Positions 1-8,983 of a DNA stretch of 64,000 nt are shown here, piece after piece; within the stretch, counting starts at the first letter, position 1, and every line of letters begins with the position of its first letter. The position numbers and the translations under genes were made by a program. Under the pieces are notes generated by a model. It did no database searches and had not been told where the DNA came from. It worked only from the letters and a program-made list of their open reading frames with translations. Source of the DNA: Amycolatopsis viridis (GTDB lineage Bacteria; Actinomycetota; Actinomycetes; Mycobacteriales; Pseudonocardiaceae); assembly GCF_011758765.1 (NCBI RefSeq), contig NZ_JAANOU010000001.1, positions 1,054,001 to 1,118,000 on the forward strand, read 5' to 3'.

Positions 1-120
1 CCCGGGCTCTACGGCGGGTACCTGCACCCGTGGGCGCTGGACGGACCGGACATCTACTACCTGATGTCGCAGTGGGGCCCGTACAACGTGTTCCTCATGC
101 GCAGCCGGCTAGAGCAGTAG
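1..120 (+). CDS. C-terminal fragment of a DUF4185-type protein
   Basis: The window opens inside a reading frame that stays open for 39 codons and ends at a TAG. The residues include a GGYLHPW stretch followed by YLMSQWGPYNVFLMR, which resembles the end of DUF4185 proteins, a secreted beta-propeller-like family of unknown function common in actinomycetes. Only the last 39 residues are present, so no domain can be checked. Its last 12 bases overlap the end of the convergent gene on the minus strand. Family recognition is from memory of the C-terminal motif and is moderate. Confidence 0.6.
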   Translation, partial: PGLYGGYLHPWALDGPDIYYLMSQWGPYNVFLMRSRLEQ

Positions 121-723
121 GTCGGCGAGGGTGAACGGGTAGACGAGGGCGTCCATCCCGATGGGGCCGGCCACGCCGGGCATCGGCGGCACCGAGCTGT
201 GCTCGTGCAGCGCCAGGCGCGGGTGGAACCAGCCGGGCCGGCCGGGGATGTCGTTGTGCCGCGCCACCCACAGCACGACCTCGCGATCGGCCCATTTCTC
301 CGGGTGCAGCCGGCGCAGCCAGAGCCCGTAGTCGGCGTACACGACGACCCGCTCGATACCGGCGGTCTGCCGCACGGTCTTGATCCACGCCCGCACGAAC
401 CGGTCGTCGACGCCTTCCGCCTCGACCTCCAGCGTGGGCGCGAGCGAACCCGGTCCGAACACGCCGAGCCCGCGTCCGGCCCGGACGCACAGCTCCGCCT
501 GGTCGTGCGGCGCGCCCGGCCGCGCGTAGTGCCGGATGCCGGTGCGGATACCCGCCTGCTGCGCGGCCTCGATCTGCTTGCCCGCGCCGTGGTCGAGCCA
601 GTTCGTGTTCTCGGTGACGGTGATGGAGGCGAACGAGACGGCGCCGGCGCGGACTGCGTCCCAGTCCGCCACCGTCGCGTGCAGCGCGAGGTTGATCCCG
701 CGCTCGGTGCTGCCCTCGGTCAC
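109..723 (-). CDS. GH25-like (lysozyme-fold) protein with altered catalytic motif
   Basis: About 204 residues. The pattern INLALHATVADWDAV, then SFASITVTENTNWLD, then GIRTGIRHYARPG, and a late VVLWVARHN follows the strand layout of glycoside hydrolase family 25 muramidases, which cut peptidoglycan glycan strands. In classical GH25 the first strand carries a catalytic Asp (D-V-S); here that position reads N-L-A. The TEN glutamate on the later strand is kept. No signal peptide is visible. I chose the GTG at 723, preceded by a G/A-rich stretch; a TTG at 753 would add 10 residues. The stop overlaps the convergent upstream gene by 12 bases. It may be an inactive or intracellular relative rather than a working lysozyme. 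Confidence 0.55.
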   Translation of the reverse strand: MTEGSTERGINLALHATVADWDAVRAGAVSFASITVTENTNWLDHGAGKQIEAAQQAGIRTGIRHYARPGAPHDQAELCVRAGRGLGVFGPGSLAPTLEVEAEGVDDRFVRAWIKTVRQTAGIERVVVYADYGLWLRRLHPEKWADREVVLWVARHNDIPGRPGWFHPRLALHEHSSVPPMPGVAGPIGMDALVYPFTLADLLL

Positions 724-899
724 GCCGCCGCCCTGTTCCCGAACTCTTCGCAAGAAACCGTGTGGTCACCATAAGCGCGAAGAGCCCCGGTCGCCGTGTC
801 GACGCACCACCCGAAAGCGGTGTGACCCACGCCAACCGCACCCGCCGCCCGCGGCGGTGACGACGCGGGCGGCGGACGGGGTCCAGTCCACTGTGGAGG

Positions 900-1667
900 T
901 CAGGCGTTCTCCTTCTGGAAGGTGCGGGTGCCCCAGAAGACCGCGAGCGCGGCCATCACCACCAGGATGATGGATCCGGTCGCGAGCGCGTCGATCGTGA
1001 GGTCACCGCGGAACGCGGCCCGTTCGGCGTCGACGACGTGGGTGAACGGATTGATCCGGGAAATGGTGAACAGCCAGTTCGGGGCCAGGATGCTGGTGAT
1101 CGGCAGCAGGATGCCGGACAGCAGCAGCACCGGCATCAGCACGGCGTTGAGCAGGGCCGGGAACGCCTGCTCGCTCTTCAGCGTCAGCGCCACCGCGTAC
1201 GAGGCGGATGCGAGCGTGGCCGCGACCAGCCCGACGATCACCAGGCTCAGCAGCACCCCGCCCAGCGGTGCGTCCAGTCCGAACGCGACGTAGGCCAGCA
1301 CCGTGATCAGCGCGGCCTGGAAGACCGCCTGGATCACGTTGTTCGCGACCTTGCCCAGCAGCAGCCCGGCCCGGCTGGCCGGTGTGACCCGCAACCGCTC
1401 CAGCACCCCGCTGCGGAAGTCCATGAGCAGCGAGAACCCGGCGAACGAGGAGCTGAACAGCGCCAGCTGGACGATCAGCGCCGGGGTCAGGATGGTCCAG
1501 CTGCTGCCCGGCGGGAACCCCGGCGTGCTGCTGACCACCTTCTCCATCAGCGGACCGAACAGCACCAGGTAGAGCACCGGCTGCATGATGCCGATCATGA
1601 CCCAGGCGGGGTTGCGCATGGACAGCGTCCAGTCCCGCTTGAAGATCAGCCAGGTGTCACGCAACAT
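900..1667 (-). CDS. ABC-2 type permease, DrrB-like
   Basis: 255 residues with six predicted hydrophobic helices and a hydrophilic N-terminus (MLRDTWLIFKRDW) typical of ABC-2 export permeases. The segment LLMDFRSGVLERLRVTPASR is the conserved cytoplasmic loop of DrrB/antibiotic-export permeases. It pairs with the ATPase encoded just upstream; the two genes overlap by 11 bases, so translation is probably coupled. Substrate is unknown; relatives export anthracyclines, other hydrophobic drugs or lipids. The PadR regulator upstream on the same strand suggests an inducible efflux unit. Confidence 0.9.
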   Translation of the reverse strand: MLRDTWLIFKRDWTLSMRNPAWVMIGIMQPVLYLVLFGPLMEKVVSSTPGFPPGSSWTILTPALIVQLALFSSSFAGFSLLMDFRSGVLERLRVTPASRAGLLLGKVANNVIQAVFQAALITVLAYVAFGLDAPLGGVLLSLVIVGLVAATLASASYAVALTLKSEQAFPALLNAVLMPVLLLSGILLPITSILAPNWLFTISRINPFTHVVDAERAAFRGDLTIDALATGSIILVVMAALAVFWGTRTFQKENA

Positions 1668-2643
1668 GGGCGGCCTCCGGGTGTGACTGGGTCTGCTCGG
1701 CGTCCCGCAGGGACCGGCCGGTGAGCGTGAGGAACACGTCGTCCAGCGTCGGCCGGTGCACCTGCATCGAGGTCATCGCGATGCCGTCGGCGTCCAGCCG
1801 GCGCAGCAGCTCCGGAAGCACGGTGTCCCCGCGCGGCACGCGGAAGCGCACCACGCCCTCGCCGGTGGTCACCTCGTGCGCGCCGTCGAGGCGCCCGGCG
1901 ACCTCCGCCGCGGCCACCACGAACTCCGGGGCGACGCCGATCGTGACGCCGTCCCCGGACACGCGCGCCTTGAGCGAGTCCGGTGACCCCTCGGCCACGA
2001 TCCGGCCGTTGTCGATCACCAGGATCCGGTCGCACAGCGAGTCGGCCTCGTCCAGGTAGTGCGTGGTGAGGAACAGCGTCACGCCGTGGTCGGCGCGCAG
2101 CCGCCGGATGTGTTCCCACAGGTTGGCCCGGCTCTGCGGGTCCAGGCCGGTGGTCGGTTCGTCGAAGAAGATCAGCTTCGGGTCGTGGATGAGGCTGAGC
2201 GCGATGTCCAGCCGCCTGCGCTGACCGCCGGACAGCGTCTTGGTCAGCCGCTGGTCCAGGTTTTCGAGGTCGAGCTGGGCGATCAGGTCCCGGCCGCGGC
2301 TGTGCGCGTCGGCCTTGCTCATTCCGTAGAGCCGCCCCTGGAGCTCGATCTCCTCCAGCACTTTCAACTCCGGGGTCACGCCGCCGCCCTGGGCGACGTA
2401 CCCGATCTGCCGCCGCACACCCACCGGGTCGGCGAGCAGGTCGCGCCCGGCGACCTGCGCCTCGCCGGCGGTTGGGCGCAGGAGCGTGGTCAGCATGCGC
2501 AGGGTCGTGGTCTTGCCCGCGCCGTTGGGGCCGAGGAACCCGACGAGCTCGCCCTCGGCGACGTCGATGTCGACCCCCTTCACCGCCTCCACGCTGTGGC
2601 CGCGCGCGGTGAAGGTCCGCGCGAGGCCGCGTGCCTTGATCAT
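1657..2643 (-). CDS. ABC transporter ATPase, DrrA-like
   Basis: About 328 residues from the ATG at 2643, which has AAGGGGG six bases upstream; a TTG at 2670 is possible but lies inside the operator. All nucleotide-binding motifs are intact: Walker A GPNGAGKTTT, signature LSGGQRRRLDIALSL, Walker B LIFFDEPTTGLDP and the switch His in FLTTHYLDEA. The C-terminal region (about residues 225-320) is the accessory domain seen in DrrA-type exporters. It powers the permease encoded immediately downstream. Expression is likely repressed by the PadR protein encoded upstream, through palindromes lying just before this gene. Confidence 0.92.
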   Translation of the reverse strand: MIKARGLARTFTARGHSVEAVKGVDIDVAEGELVGFLGPNGAGKTTTLRMLTTLLRPTAGEAQVAGRDLLADPVGVRRQIGYVAQGGGVTPELKVLEEIELQGRLYGMSKADAHSRGRDLIAQLDLENLDQRLTKTLSGGQRRRLDIALSLIHDPKLIFFDEPTTGLDPQSRANLWEHIRRLRADHGVTLFLTTHYLDEADSLCDRILVIDNGRIVAEGSPDSLKARVSGDGVTIGVAPEFVVAAAEVAGRLDGAHEVTTGEGVVRFRVPRGDTVLPELLRRLDADGIAMTSMQVHRPTLDDVFLTLTGRSLRDAEQTQSHPEAAHVA

Positions 2644-2663
2644 GCACATCCCCCTTGGTTCAG

Positions 2664-2679
2664 TAGTCAAACTTGACTA
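2664..2679 (-). promoter_or_regulatory. PadR operator 1 (perfect palindrome)
   Basis: TAGTCAA-AC-TTGACTA is a perfect 7-bp inverted repeat placed about 7 bases upstream of the ribosome-binding site of the ABC ATPase gene. PadR repressors bind dyads of this size, so this is the likely main operator of the exporter. Confidence 0.7.
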
Positions 2680-2714
2680 GTGACAGCGGGCACTCTGCCT
2701 CAACTATCGCCCGC

Positions 2715-2730
2715 TAGTCAAATTTGATTA
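2715..2730 (-). promoter_or_regulatory. PadR operator 2
   Basis: TAGTCAA-AT-TTGATTA repeats operator 1 with one mismatch in the second arm. Start-to-start distance between the two sites is 51 bp. This copy overlaps the stop codon of padR, so the intergenic gap is essentially all regulatory DNA. Confidence 0.65.
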
Positions 2731-3333
2731 CTTGATCTCGGGGGGAGCGCCGAAGTGGTGCCCGGGGTCGTCCGCCATCACGTACGCGCCCTCTTCCAGG
2801 CGCTTGATCAGCCCGCGCAGCCACTCGGTGGTCGCCTCGACGTTCACGCCCCACAACCGGTACAGCTCGCTCACGTGCGCCGGGTTCGCCCAGCACGACG
2901 TGCCCTCCAGCGTGTCCCGGACCAGGCCGAGCTCGCTCTCCAGGCGGGCGAGCCGCTGGCGCAGCAAGGACACCGCCCGTTCCCTCGGCAGGCAGGGCAG
3001 GAAGGTCAGCGCGGCGGCGAAGGCGAAGGCGTTCTGCGCGCCGTCCGCCTCGGTGTCCGCGATCATCTCGGCGAGCCCGGCCTGGAACTCGGCCTCGCCG
3101 TCCGCGGTCAACCGGTAGGCGACGCGGTCCGGGCCCCGCCCCTCCGGTTCGTCCGCCGCGGCCTCCAGCAGGCCCTCGGCCGCCATCTTCTTCAGCGCGT
3201 GGTAGATCGACCCCGGCTGGACGTTGGCCCAGCGATCGGCCGACCAGGTCAGCAGCTCACGCCGCACCTGATAGCCGTGCGCCTTGCCGTACATCCGTAC
3301 GACGCCGAGCACCAGCAGCCGCGTGGGCGACAC
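2728..3333 (-). CDS. PadR-family transcriptional regulator
   Basis: 201 residues. The N-terminal winged helix contains LLVLGVVRMYGKAHGYQVRREL and the wing-associated QPGSIYHALKKMAAEGLLEA, both diagnostic of PadR. The C-terminal helical part (residues about 100-190) is the usual dimerisation region of the longer PadR subfamily. The GTG start has AAGGAGGT four bases upstream, a near-perfect site. The gene precedes a DrrAB-type exporter on the same strand, the usual setting for PadR proteins that sense drugs. Two matching palindromes lie between it and the exporter. Confidence 0.9.
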   Translation of the reverse strand: MSPTRLLVLGVVRMYGKAHGYQVRRELLTWSADRWANVQPGSIYHALKKMAAEGLLEAAADEPEGRGPDRVAYRLTADGEAEFQAGLAEMIADTEADGAQNAFAFAAALTFLPCLPRERAVSLLRQRLARLESELGLVRDTLEGTSCWANPAHVSELYRLWGVNVEATTEWLRGLIKRLEEGAYVMADDPGHHFGAPPEIK

Positions 3334-3395
3334 CGGACCTCCTTAAGCCTTCCCAGGTAACAATGCACGAGACGGCATCCGTACGCTAAACAGGC

Positions 3396-5201
3396 ATGAG
3401 CATCCCTGTGTTGACGGCGGTGGCCTGGCCTTATGCCAACGGGCCCCGTCACATCGGCCACGTCTCCGGATTCGGCGTCCCGTCGGACGTGTTCTCGCGC
3501 TACCAGCGAATGGCCGGCAACCGGGTGCTCATGGTCTCCGGCACCGACGAGCACGGCACCCCGATCACGGTGCAGGCGGACAAGGAGGGCCTGACCTCCC
3601 AGCAGACCGCCGACAAGTACACCCGCCAGATCGGCCAGGACCTGCAGGGCCTCGGGCTGACCTACGACCTGTTCACCCGCACCAGCACCGGCAACCACGC
3701 CGAGGTCACGCAGCAGATCTTCCTCGCGCTGCACCGCAACGGCTACGTCGTGCCCAAGACGACCACCGGCGCGATCAGCCCGTCCACCGGCCGGACGCTG
3801 CCGGACCGCTACATCGAGGGCACCTGCCCGATCTGCGGGTACGACGGCGCACGCGGCGACCAGTGCGACAACTGCGGCAACCAGCTCGACGCGGCCGAGC
3901 TGATCAACCCGCGGTCGCGGATCAACGGCGAGAAGCCGAAGTTCGTCGAGACCGAGCACCTGTTCCTCGACCTGCCCGCGTTCACCGAGAGCCTCGGCAA
4001 GTGGCTGGCCACGAAGACCGACTGGCGGCCCAACGTCGTCAACTTCACCAAGAACCTGCTCGACGACATGCGGCCCCGGCCGATCACCCGCGACCTGGAC
4101 TGGGGCGTGAAGATCCCGCTGGACGGGTGGCGCGACCAGCCGATGAAGCGGTTCTACGTGTGGTTCGACGCGGTGATCGGCTACTTCTCGGCCAGCGTGG
4201 AGTGGGCGCGCCGCAGTGGTGACCCGGACGCGTGGCAGGAGTTCTGGAACAACCCGGACGCGCGCGGCTACTACTTCATGGGCAAGGACAACATCACCTT
4301 CCACGCCCAGATCTGGCCCGCGCTGCTGCTCGGTCACAATGCCGCCGGCGACCGTGTCGCTCCTGGCGGTGGGGTCGGCCCGTACGGCAAGCTCAATCTG
4401 CCGGACGAGATCGTCTCCAGCGAGTTCCTGACCATGAGCGGGTCGAAGTTCTCCACCTCGCGCGGCACGGTCATCTACGTCAACGACTTCCTGCGTGAGT
4501 TCGGCCCGGACACCCTGCGCTACTTCATCGCGGTGGCCGGCCCGGAGACCCAGGACACCGACTTCACCTGGGACGAGTTCGTCCGCCGGACCAACTTCGA
4601 GCTGGCCAACGAGTGGGGCAACCTGGTCAACCGGTCGATCTCGATGGCGCACAAGAACAACGGCGCCATCCCGGCGCCCACCAAGCCGGCCCCGGCCGAC
4701 GAGGAGCTGAAGGCGTTGTCCCGCAAGGCGTTCGAGACCGTGGGCGGGCACCTGCAGCGGTCGCGGTTCAAGCTGGCCGCCACCGAGGCGATGCGCGTGG
4801 TGTCGGCGGCCAACCGGTACCTGTCCGACCAGGAGCCGTGGAAGCTCAAGGATGACCCGGACCGGCGGGACGCTGTCCTGCACACCGCGCTGCAGGTCGT
4901 GTCGGACGCGAACACGCTGCTCACCCCGTTCCTGCCGCACTCCGCGCAGCAGGTGCACGAGGCGCTGGGCGGCACTGGTGTGTGGGCGGCGCAGCCGGAG
5001 CTCAAGGAGGTCGAGGACCTCGACATCCCCGGCCGGATCAACCCGATCCTCACCGGCGACTACGCGGCCGAGCAGGCGCGCTGGGAGTCGATTCCGATCG
5101 AGCCCGGCCGTCCGCTGGCCAAGCCGACGCCGCTGTTCACCAAGCTCGACCCGAAGCTGGGCGAGACCGGGCCGGAGTGGGCCCCGATCGTCGGTGGGTG
5201 A
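3396..5201 (+). CDS. metG: methionyl-tRNA synthetase
   Basis: 601 residues, class I aminoacyl-tRNA synthetase charging tRNA-Met in the cytoplasm. The HIGH motif is at residues 19-22. The zinc knuckle has four cysteines at about 144, 147, 157 and 160. The KMSKS equivalent reads KFSTS from residue 351, the form found in many actinobacterial MetG proteins. The C-terminal half is the alpha-helical anticodon domain. Length fits the short MetG class without the extra dimerisation domain. It is divergent from padR, with 62 bp between, and is followed by tatD. Confidence 0.97.
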   Translation: MSIPVLTAVAWPYANGPRHIGHVSGFGVPSDVFSRYQRMAGNRVLMVSGTDEHGTPITVQADKEGLTSQQTADKYTRQIGQDLQGLGLTYDLFTRTSTGNHAEVTQQIFLALHRNGYVVPKTTTGAISPSTGRTLPDRYIEGTCPICGYDGARGDQCDNCGNQLDAAELINPRSRINGEKPKFVETEHLFLDLPAFTESLGKWLATKTDWRPNVVNFTKNLLDDMRPRPITRDLDWGVKIPLDGWRDQPMKRFYVWFDAVIGYFSASVEWARRSGDPDAWQEFWNNPDARGYYFMGKDNITFHAQIWPALLLGHNAAGDRVAPGGGVGPYGKLNLPDEIVSSEFLTMSGSKFSTSRGTVIYVNDFLREFGPDTLRYFIAVAGPETQDTDFTWDEFVRRTNFELANEWGNLVNRSISMAHKNNGAIPAPTKPAPADEELKALSRKAFETVGGHLQRSRFKLAATEAMRVVSAANRYLSDQEPWKLKDDPDRRDAVLHTALQVVSDANTLLTPFLPHSAQQVHEALGGTGVWAAQPELKEVEDLDIPGRINPILTGDYAAEQARWESIPIEPGRPLAKPTPLFTKLDPKLGETGPEWAPIVGG

Positions 5202-5217
5202 GAAGGAACGGCCACCG

Positions 5218-6024
5218 GTGCCGGAGCGCCTGCCGGTGCCGGTGGTCGACGCGCACACGCACCTGGACGCCTGTGGCGCGGTCACGGCGGCCGACGTGGC
5301 CGTGCTGGCGGACCGCGCCGAGGCGGCCGGGGTGACCCGCATGGTGACCGTCGCCGACGACCTCGCGGCTGCACGCTGGGCCGCGGAGGCGTCCACCTGG
5401 GACGACCGGGTGTGGGCGGCGGTCGCCATCCATCCCACGCGCACCAAGGATTTCGGTGATCCCGAACGGTCCGAAGTAGAGCGTCTGGCGCGGCAGGAAC
5501 GAGTGGTCGCGGTCGGCGAGACCGGTTTGGACTACTACTGGGACTACTCGCCGCCGGACGCGCAGCAGGACGCGTTCCGGTGGCACATCGACCTCGCCAA
5601 GCGCGTGGGCAAGCCGCTGATGATCCACGACCGGGACGCGCACTCCGACGTCCTGCGGATCCTGGACGAGGAGGGCGCGCCGGACACGGTGGTGTTCCAC
5701 TGCTTCTCCGGGGACGAGGACATCGCCCGCCGGTGCGTGGACGCCGGGTACGTGCTGTCGTTCGCCGGGACGGTCACGTTCCGCAACGCGCGGGCGTTGC
5801 AGGCGGCGGCGAGGCTGGTGCCGTCCGGGCAGTTCCTCGTCGAGACCGACGCTCCGTTCCTGACGCCGCACCCGTTCCGCGGCCGACCGAACGAGCCGTA
5901 CTGCGCGGCTTACACGGCCCGGTTCCTCGCCGAGCTCCGTTCGGACGACCTGGACGAACTCTGTTCGGCGGTATCGGCTACGGCGGAGCGGGTCTTCCGG
6001 CTGCCGTCCGTCACCGCGGGCTGA
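5218..6024 (+). CDS. tatD: TatD-family metal-dependent hydrolase (DNase)
   Basis: About 268 residues. The metal-binding DAHTHLD is at the N-terminus, then GETGLDYYW, HDRDAH, FHCFSG and the C-terminal VETDAPFLTP, which together cover the ligands of the TatD TIM-barrel family. Family members act as 3'-5' exonucleases or quality-control deoxyribonucleases. I chose the GTG at 5218 because GAAGGA lies ten bases upstream; an in-frame GTG at 5194 would overlap metG by 8 bases. The order metG-tatD-rpfB-ksgA is conserved across mycobacteria and relatives. Confidence 0.93.
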   Translation: MPERLPVPVVDAHTHLDACGAVTAADVAVLADRAEAAGVTRMVTVADDLAAARWAAEASTWDDRVWAAVAIHPTRTKDFGDPERSEVERLARQERVVAVGETGLDYYWDYSPPDAQQDAFRWHIDLAKRVGKPLMIHDRDAHSDVLRILDEEGAPDTVVFHCFSGDEDIARRCVDAGYVLSFAGTVTFRNARALQAAARLVPSGQFLVETDAPFLTPHPFRGRPNEPYCAAYTARFLAELRSDDLDELCSAVSATAERVFRLPSVTAG

Positions 6025-6090
6025 ACGGACTGCGACATTCGTGGACGGCAACCCCACCACTCGGCGGAGTGACGAAGGACACGTGATTCC

Positions 6091-6117
6091 CCCCGGTGTT
6101 TGCGCAACCCGCCGGGG
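6091..6117 (+). terminator. weak hairpin after tatD
   Basis: CCCCGG and CCGGGG can pair across a 15-base loop about 65 bases after the tatD stop, followed by TTCGTT. The stem is short, so this is only a possible terminator. Confidence 0.3.
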
Positions 6118-6120
6118 TTC

Positions 6121-6136
6121 GTTACTGTCCCGTGAC
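6121..6136 (+). promoter_or_regulatory. candidate MtrA box upstream of rpfB
   Basis: Two GTNAC half-sites, GTTAC and GTGAC, start 11 bases apart. This matches the direct-repeat spacing described for MtrA, and rpfB is a known MtrA target in mycobacteria. The site is about 120 bp before the rpfB start, a normal distance for a promoter-proximal activator. Confidence 0.4.
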
Positions 6137-6235
6137 CGTGCCGCATGATCGTTCGAACCGAGCGAGCGCGGGACACCCGGAGTCAAGCCAGTGCAGGTCG
6201 GGATCGGGGATGGCGACGACTTCCGGGAGCCGTAG

Positions 6236-7699
<1,464 letters not shown>

Positions 7700-7720
7700 C
7701 CCCGTCAGCACGCCCATGAT

Positions 7721-7755
7721 GCCCCCGGCCACCGGCCGGGGGCATCTGATTTTTC
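7721..7755 (+). terminator. Rho-independent terminator of rpfB
   Basis: GCCCCCGGCC and GGCCGGGGGC form a 10-bp perfect stem with a 3-base loop, followed eight bases later by TTTTT. It lies between rpfB and ksgA. Confidence 0.8.
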
Positions 7756-7776
7756 CGGCGCACTACCATCACGCGG

Positions 7777-8637
7777 GTGACCGCACTGCTCGGACCAGCC
7801 GAGATCCGTGGCTTGGCCGCCGAGCTGGATGTCCGCCCCACGAAGAAGCTCGGCCAGAATTTCGTGCACGACCCGAACACGGTCCGCCGCATCGTGGACC
7901 TCTCCGGTGTCGGCCCGGGTGATCACGTCCTCGAGGTCGGTCCCGGTCTCGGCTCGTTGACCCTCGGGCTGCTCGGCTCGGGCGCCCGGGTGACCGCCGT
8001 CGAGATCGACCCGGTCCTCGCGGGGCGCCTGCCCGCCACCGTCGTGGAGCGCGCCCCGGGGGCCGCGGAGAGGTTCACCGTCCGCACCCAGGACGCCCTG
8101 AAGCTGCGGGCCACCGACCTCGCGGACCAGCCGACGCACCTCGTCGCCAACCTGCCGTACAACGTCGCCGTCCCGGTGGTCCTGCACCTGCTGGCCGAGC
8201 TGCCGTCGCTGGCGCACGGCCTGGTGATGGTCCAGACCGAGGTCGCCGACCGGATGGCGGCCGGACCGGGCAGCCGCATCTACGGCGTGCCGAGCGTGAA
8301 GCTCGCCTGGTACGGCCCGGCCCGCAAGGTCGCGCCGGTGCCGCGCGCGGTGTTCTGGCCGGTGCCCAACGTCGATTCCGCGCTCGTCGCGTTCGAGCGG
8401 TCGGCGGAACCGGCGTCCGGCGCGGACCGGGACGAGGTGTTCGCGGTCGTCGACGCCGCCTTCGCGCAGCGCCGCAAGACCCTGCGGGCCGCGTTGTCGT
8501 CCTGGGCCGGGTCCGCCGAGCGGGCCGAGGCGATCCTGCGCGCCGCGGGTGTCGATCCGCGCACCCGCGGTGAGCAGCTGGGGGTGCGGGACTTCGCGAA
8601 GATCGTGGAGAGCAAGTCCTTACCACCGTTGGTGTGA
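7777..8637 (+). CDS. ksgA: 16S rRNA dimethyladenosine transferase (KsgA/RsmA)
   Basis: 286 residues. It dimethylates two adjacent adenines near the 3' end of 16S rRNA during small-subunit maturation, using SAM. The KLGQNFVHD motif opens the Rossmann fold, [12 protein letters not shown] is the SAM-binding loop (about residue 51), and the target-base motif NLPYN begins at residue 125. The C-terminal helical domain with [12 protein letters not shown] is complete. The GTG start lies 21 bases after the rpfB terminator tail, so the gene has its own promoter. Confidence 0.96.
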   Translation: MTALLGPAEIRGLAAELDVRPTKKLGQNFVHDPNTVRRIVDLSGVGPGDHVLEVGPGLGSLTLGLLGSGARVTAVEIDPVLAGRLPATVVERAPGAAERFTVRTQDALKLRATDLADQPTHLVANLPYNVAVPVVLHLLAELPSLAHGLVMVQTEVADRMAAGPGSRIYGVPSVKLAWYGPARKVAPVPRAVFWPVPNVDSALVAFERSAEPASGADRDEVFAVVDAAFAQRRKTLRAALSSWAGSAERAEAILRAAGVDPRTRGEQLGVRDFAKIVESKSLPPLV

Positions 8638-8664
8638 TCTCGCACCCTGATCCCGACCTGGGAC

Positions 8665-8694
8665 TTGCCAAGGACACACGAGGTCCGCTGTACT
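8665..8694 (+). promoter_or_regulatory. promoter of the SAM-riboswitch transcript
   Basis: TTGCCA and TGTACT are separated by 18 bp and sit directly upstream of the riboswitch, so the transcript would begin close to its first stem. The assignment is by pattern only. Confidence 0.5.
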
Positions 8695-8701
8695 CTTTGA
8701 G

Positions 8702-8796
8702 GTATCCATCCCGAGCGGCTGAGAGACCTGGCTCGCCGAAGCCGCAGCAACCACCCCAACCGGGGGGCAGGTGCTAACGCCAGGACCGATGGAGGA
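8702..8796 (+). ncRNA. SAM riboswitch (SAM-I/SAM-IV clan)
   Basis: The core carries the conserved SAM-aptamer blocks: CTGAGAGACCTGGCTCG, GAAGCCGCAGCAACC and GGTGCTAACGCC. The outer stem P1 is TCCATC (8705-8710) with GATGGA (8788-8793). The region after the GCTAA block lacks the P4 hairpin of SAM-I, which suggests the actinomycete SAM-IV variant, but I cannot fold it here. P1's 3' strand overlaps the GGAGGA ribosome-binding site (8791-8796) of the leader peptide. SAM binding should therefore hide that site and stop translation of the leader. Confidence 0.85.
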
Positions 8797-8801
8797 TTCC
8801 T

Positions 8802-8876
8802 GTGTATCGCATGCTGCTCACGAGGCGCCGCGTCGTCGACGAATGTCGTCGCACGGTCTGTGCGTGTCGTCGCTGA
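8802..8876 (+). CDS. 24-aa Cys/Arg-rich leader peptide (uORF)
   Basis: GTG start with GGAGGA five bases upstream, 24 codons, TGA stop. The peptide begins VYRMLLTRRRVVDEC and ends with TVCACRR, giving three Cys codons in the last ten. Short leader peptides with an Arg-Arg block and C-terminal cysteines precede many actinobacterial sulfur-metabolism genes and act as cysteine-responsive attenuators. The site sits directly behind a SAM riboswitch. A 7-bp hairpin GACCGTC/GACGGTC follows at 8914-8934, before the downstream ATPase gene. Confidence 0.7.
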   Translation: MYRMLLTRRRVVDECRRTVCACRR

Positions 8877-8983
8877 CCGCTTCTCCTTTCCTCACCGTTT
8901 CCTGACTTCGCTTGACCGTCCTCTGTAGACGGTCGCCTTGGTGTGCGGTCGGCGCGTTCGCGCCCGTTGTGCTGGAGCCCTTC

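Noticed and set aside
3249-5447. Long minus-strand open frame opposite metG
   Set aside because: Antisense shadow caused by high-GC codon bias; it has no recognisable domains and overlaps a certain gene fully. The same applies to other long antisense frames, for example opposite mfd and ndh.
8914-8934. Terminator between leader peptide and MetN-like gene
   Set aside because: The hairpin is only 7 bp and no T-tract follows; it may be part of an attenuator but is not a convincing terminator by itself.
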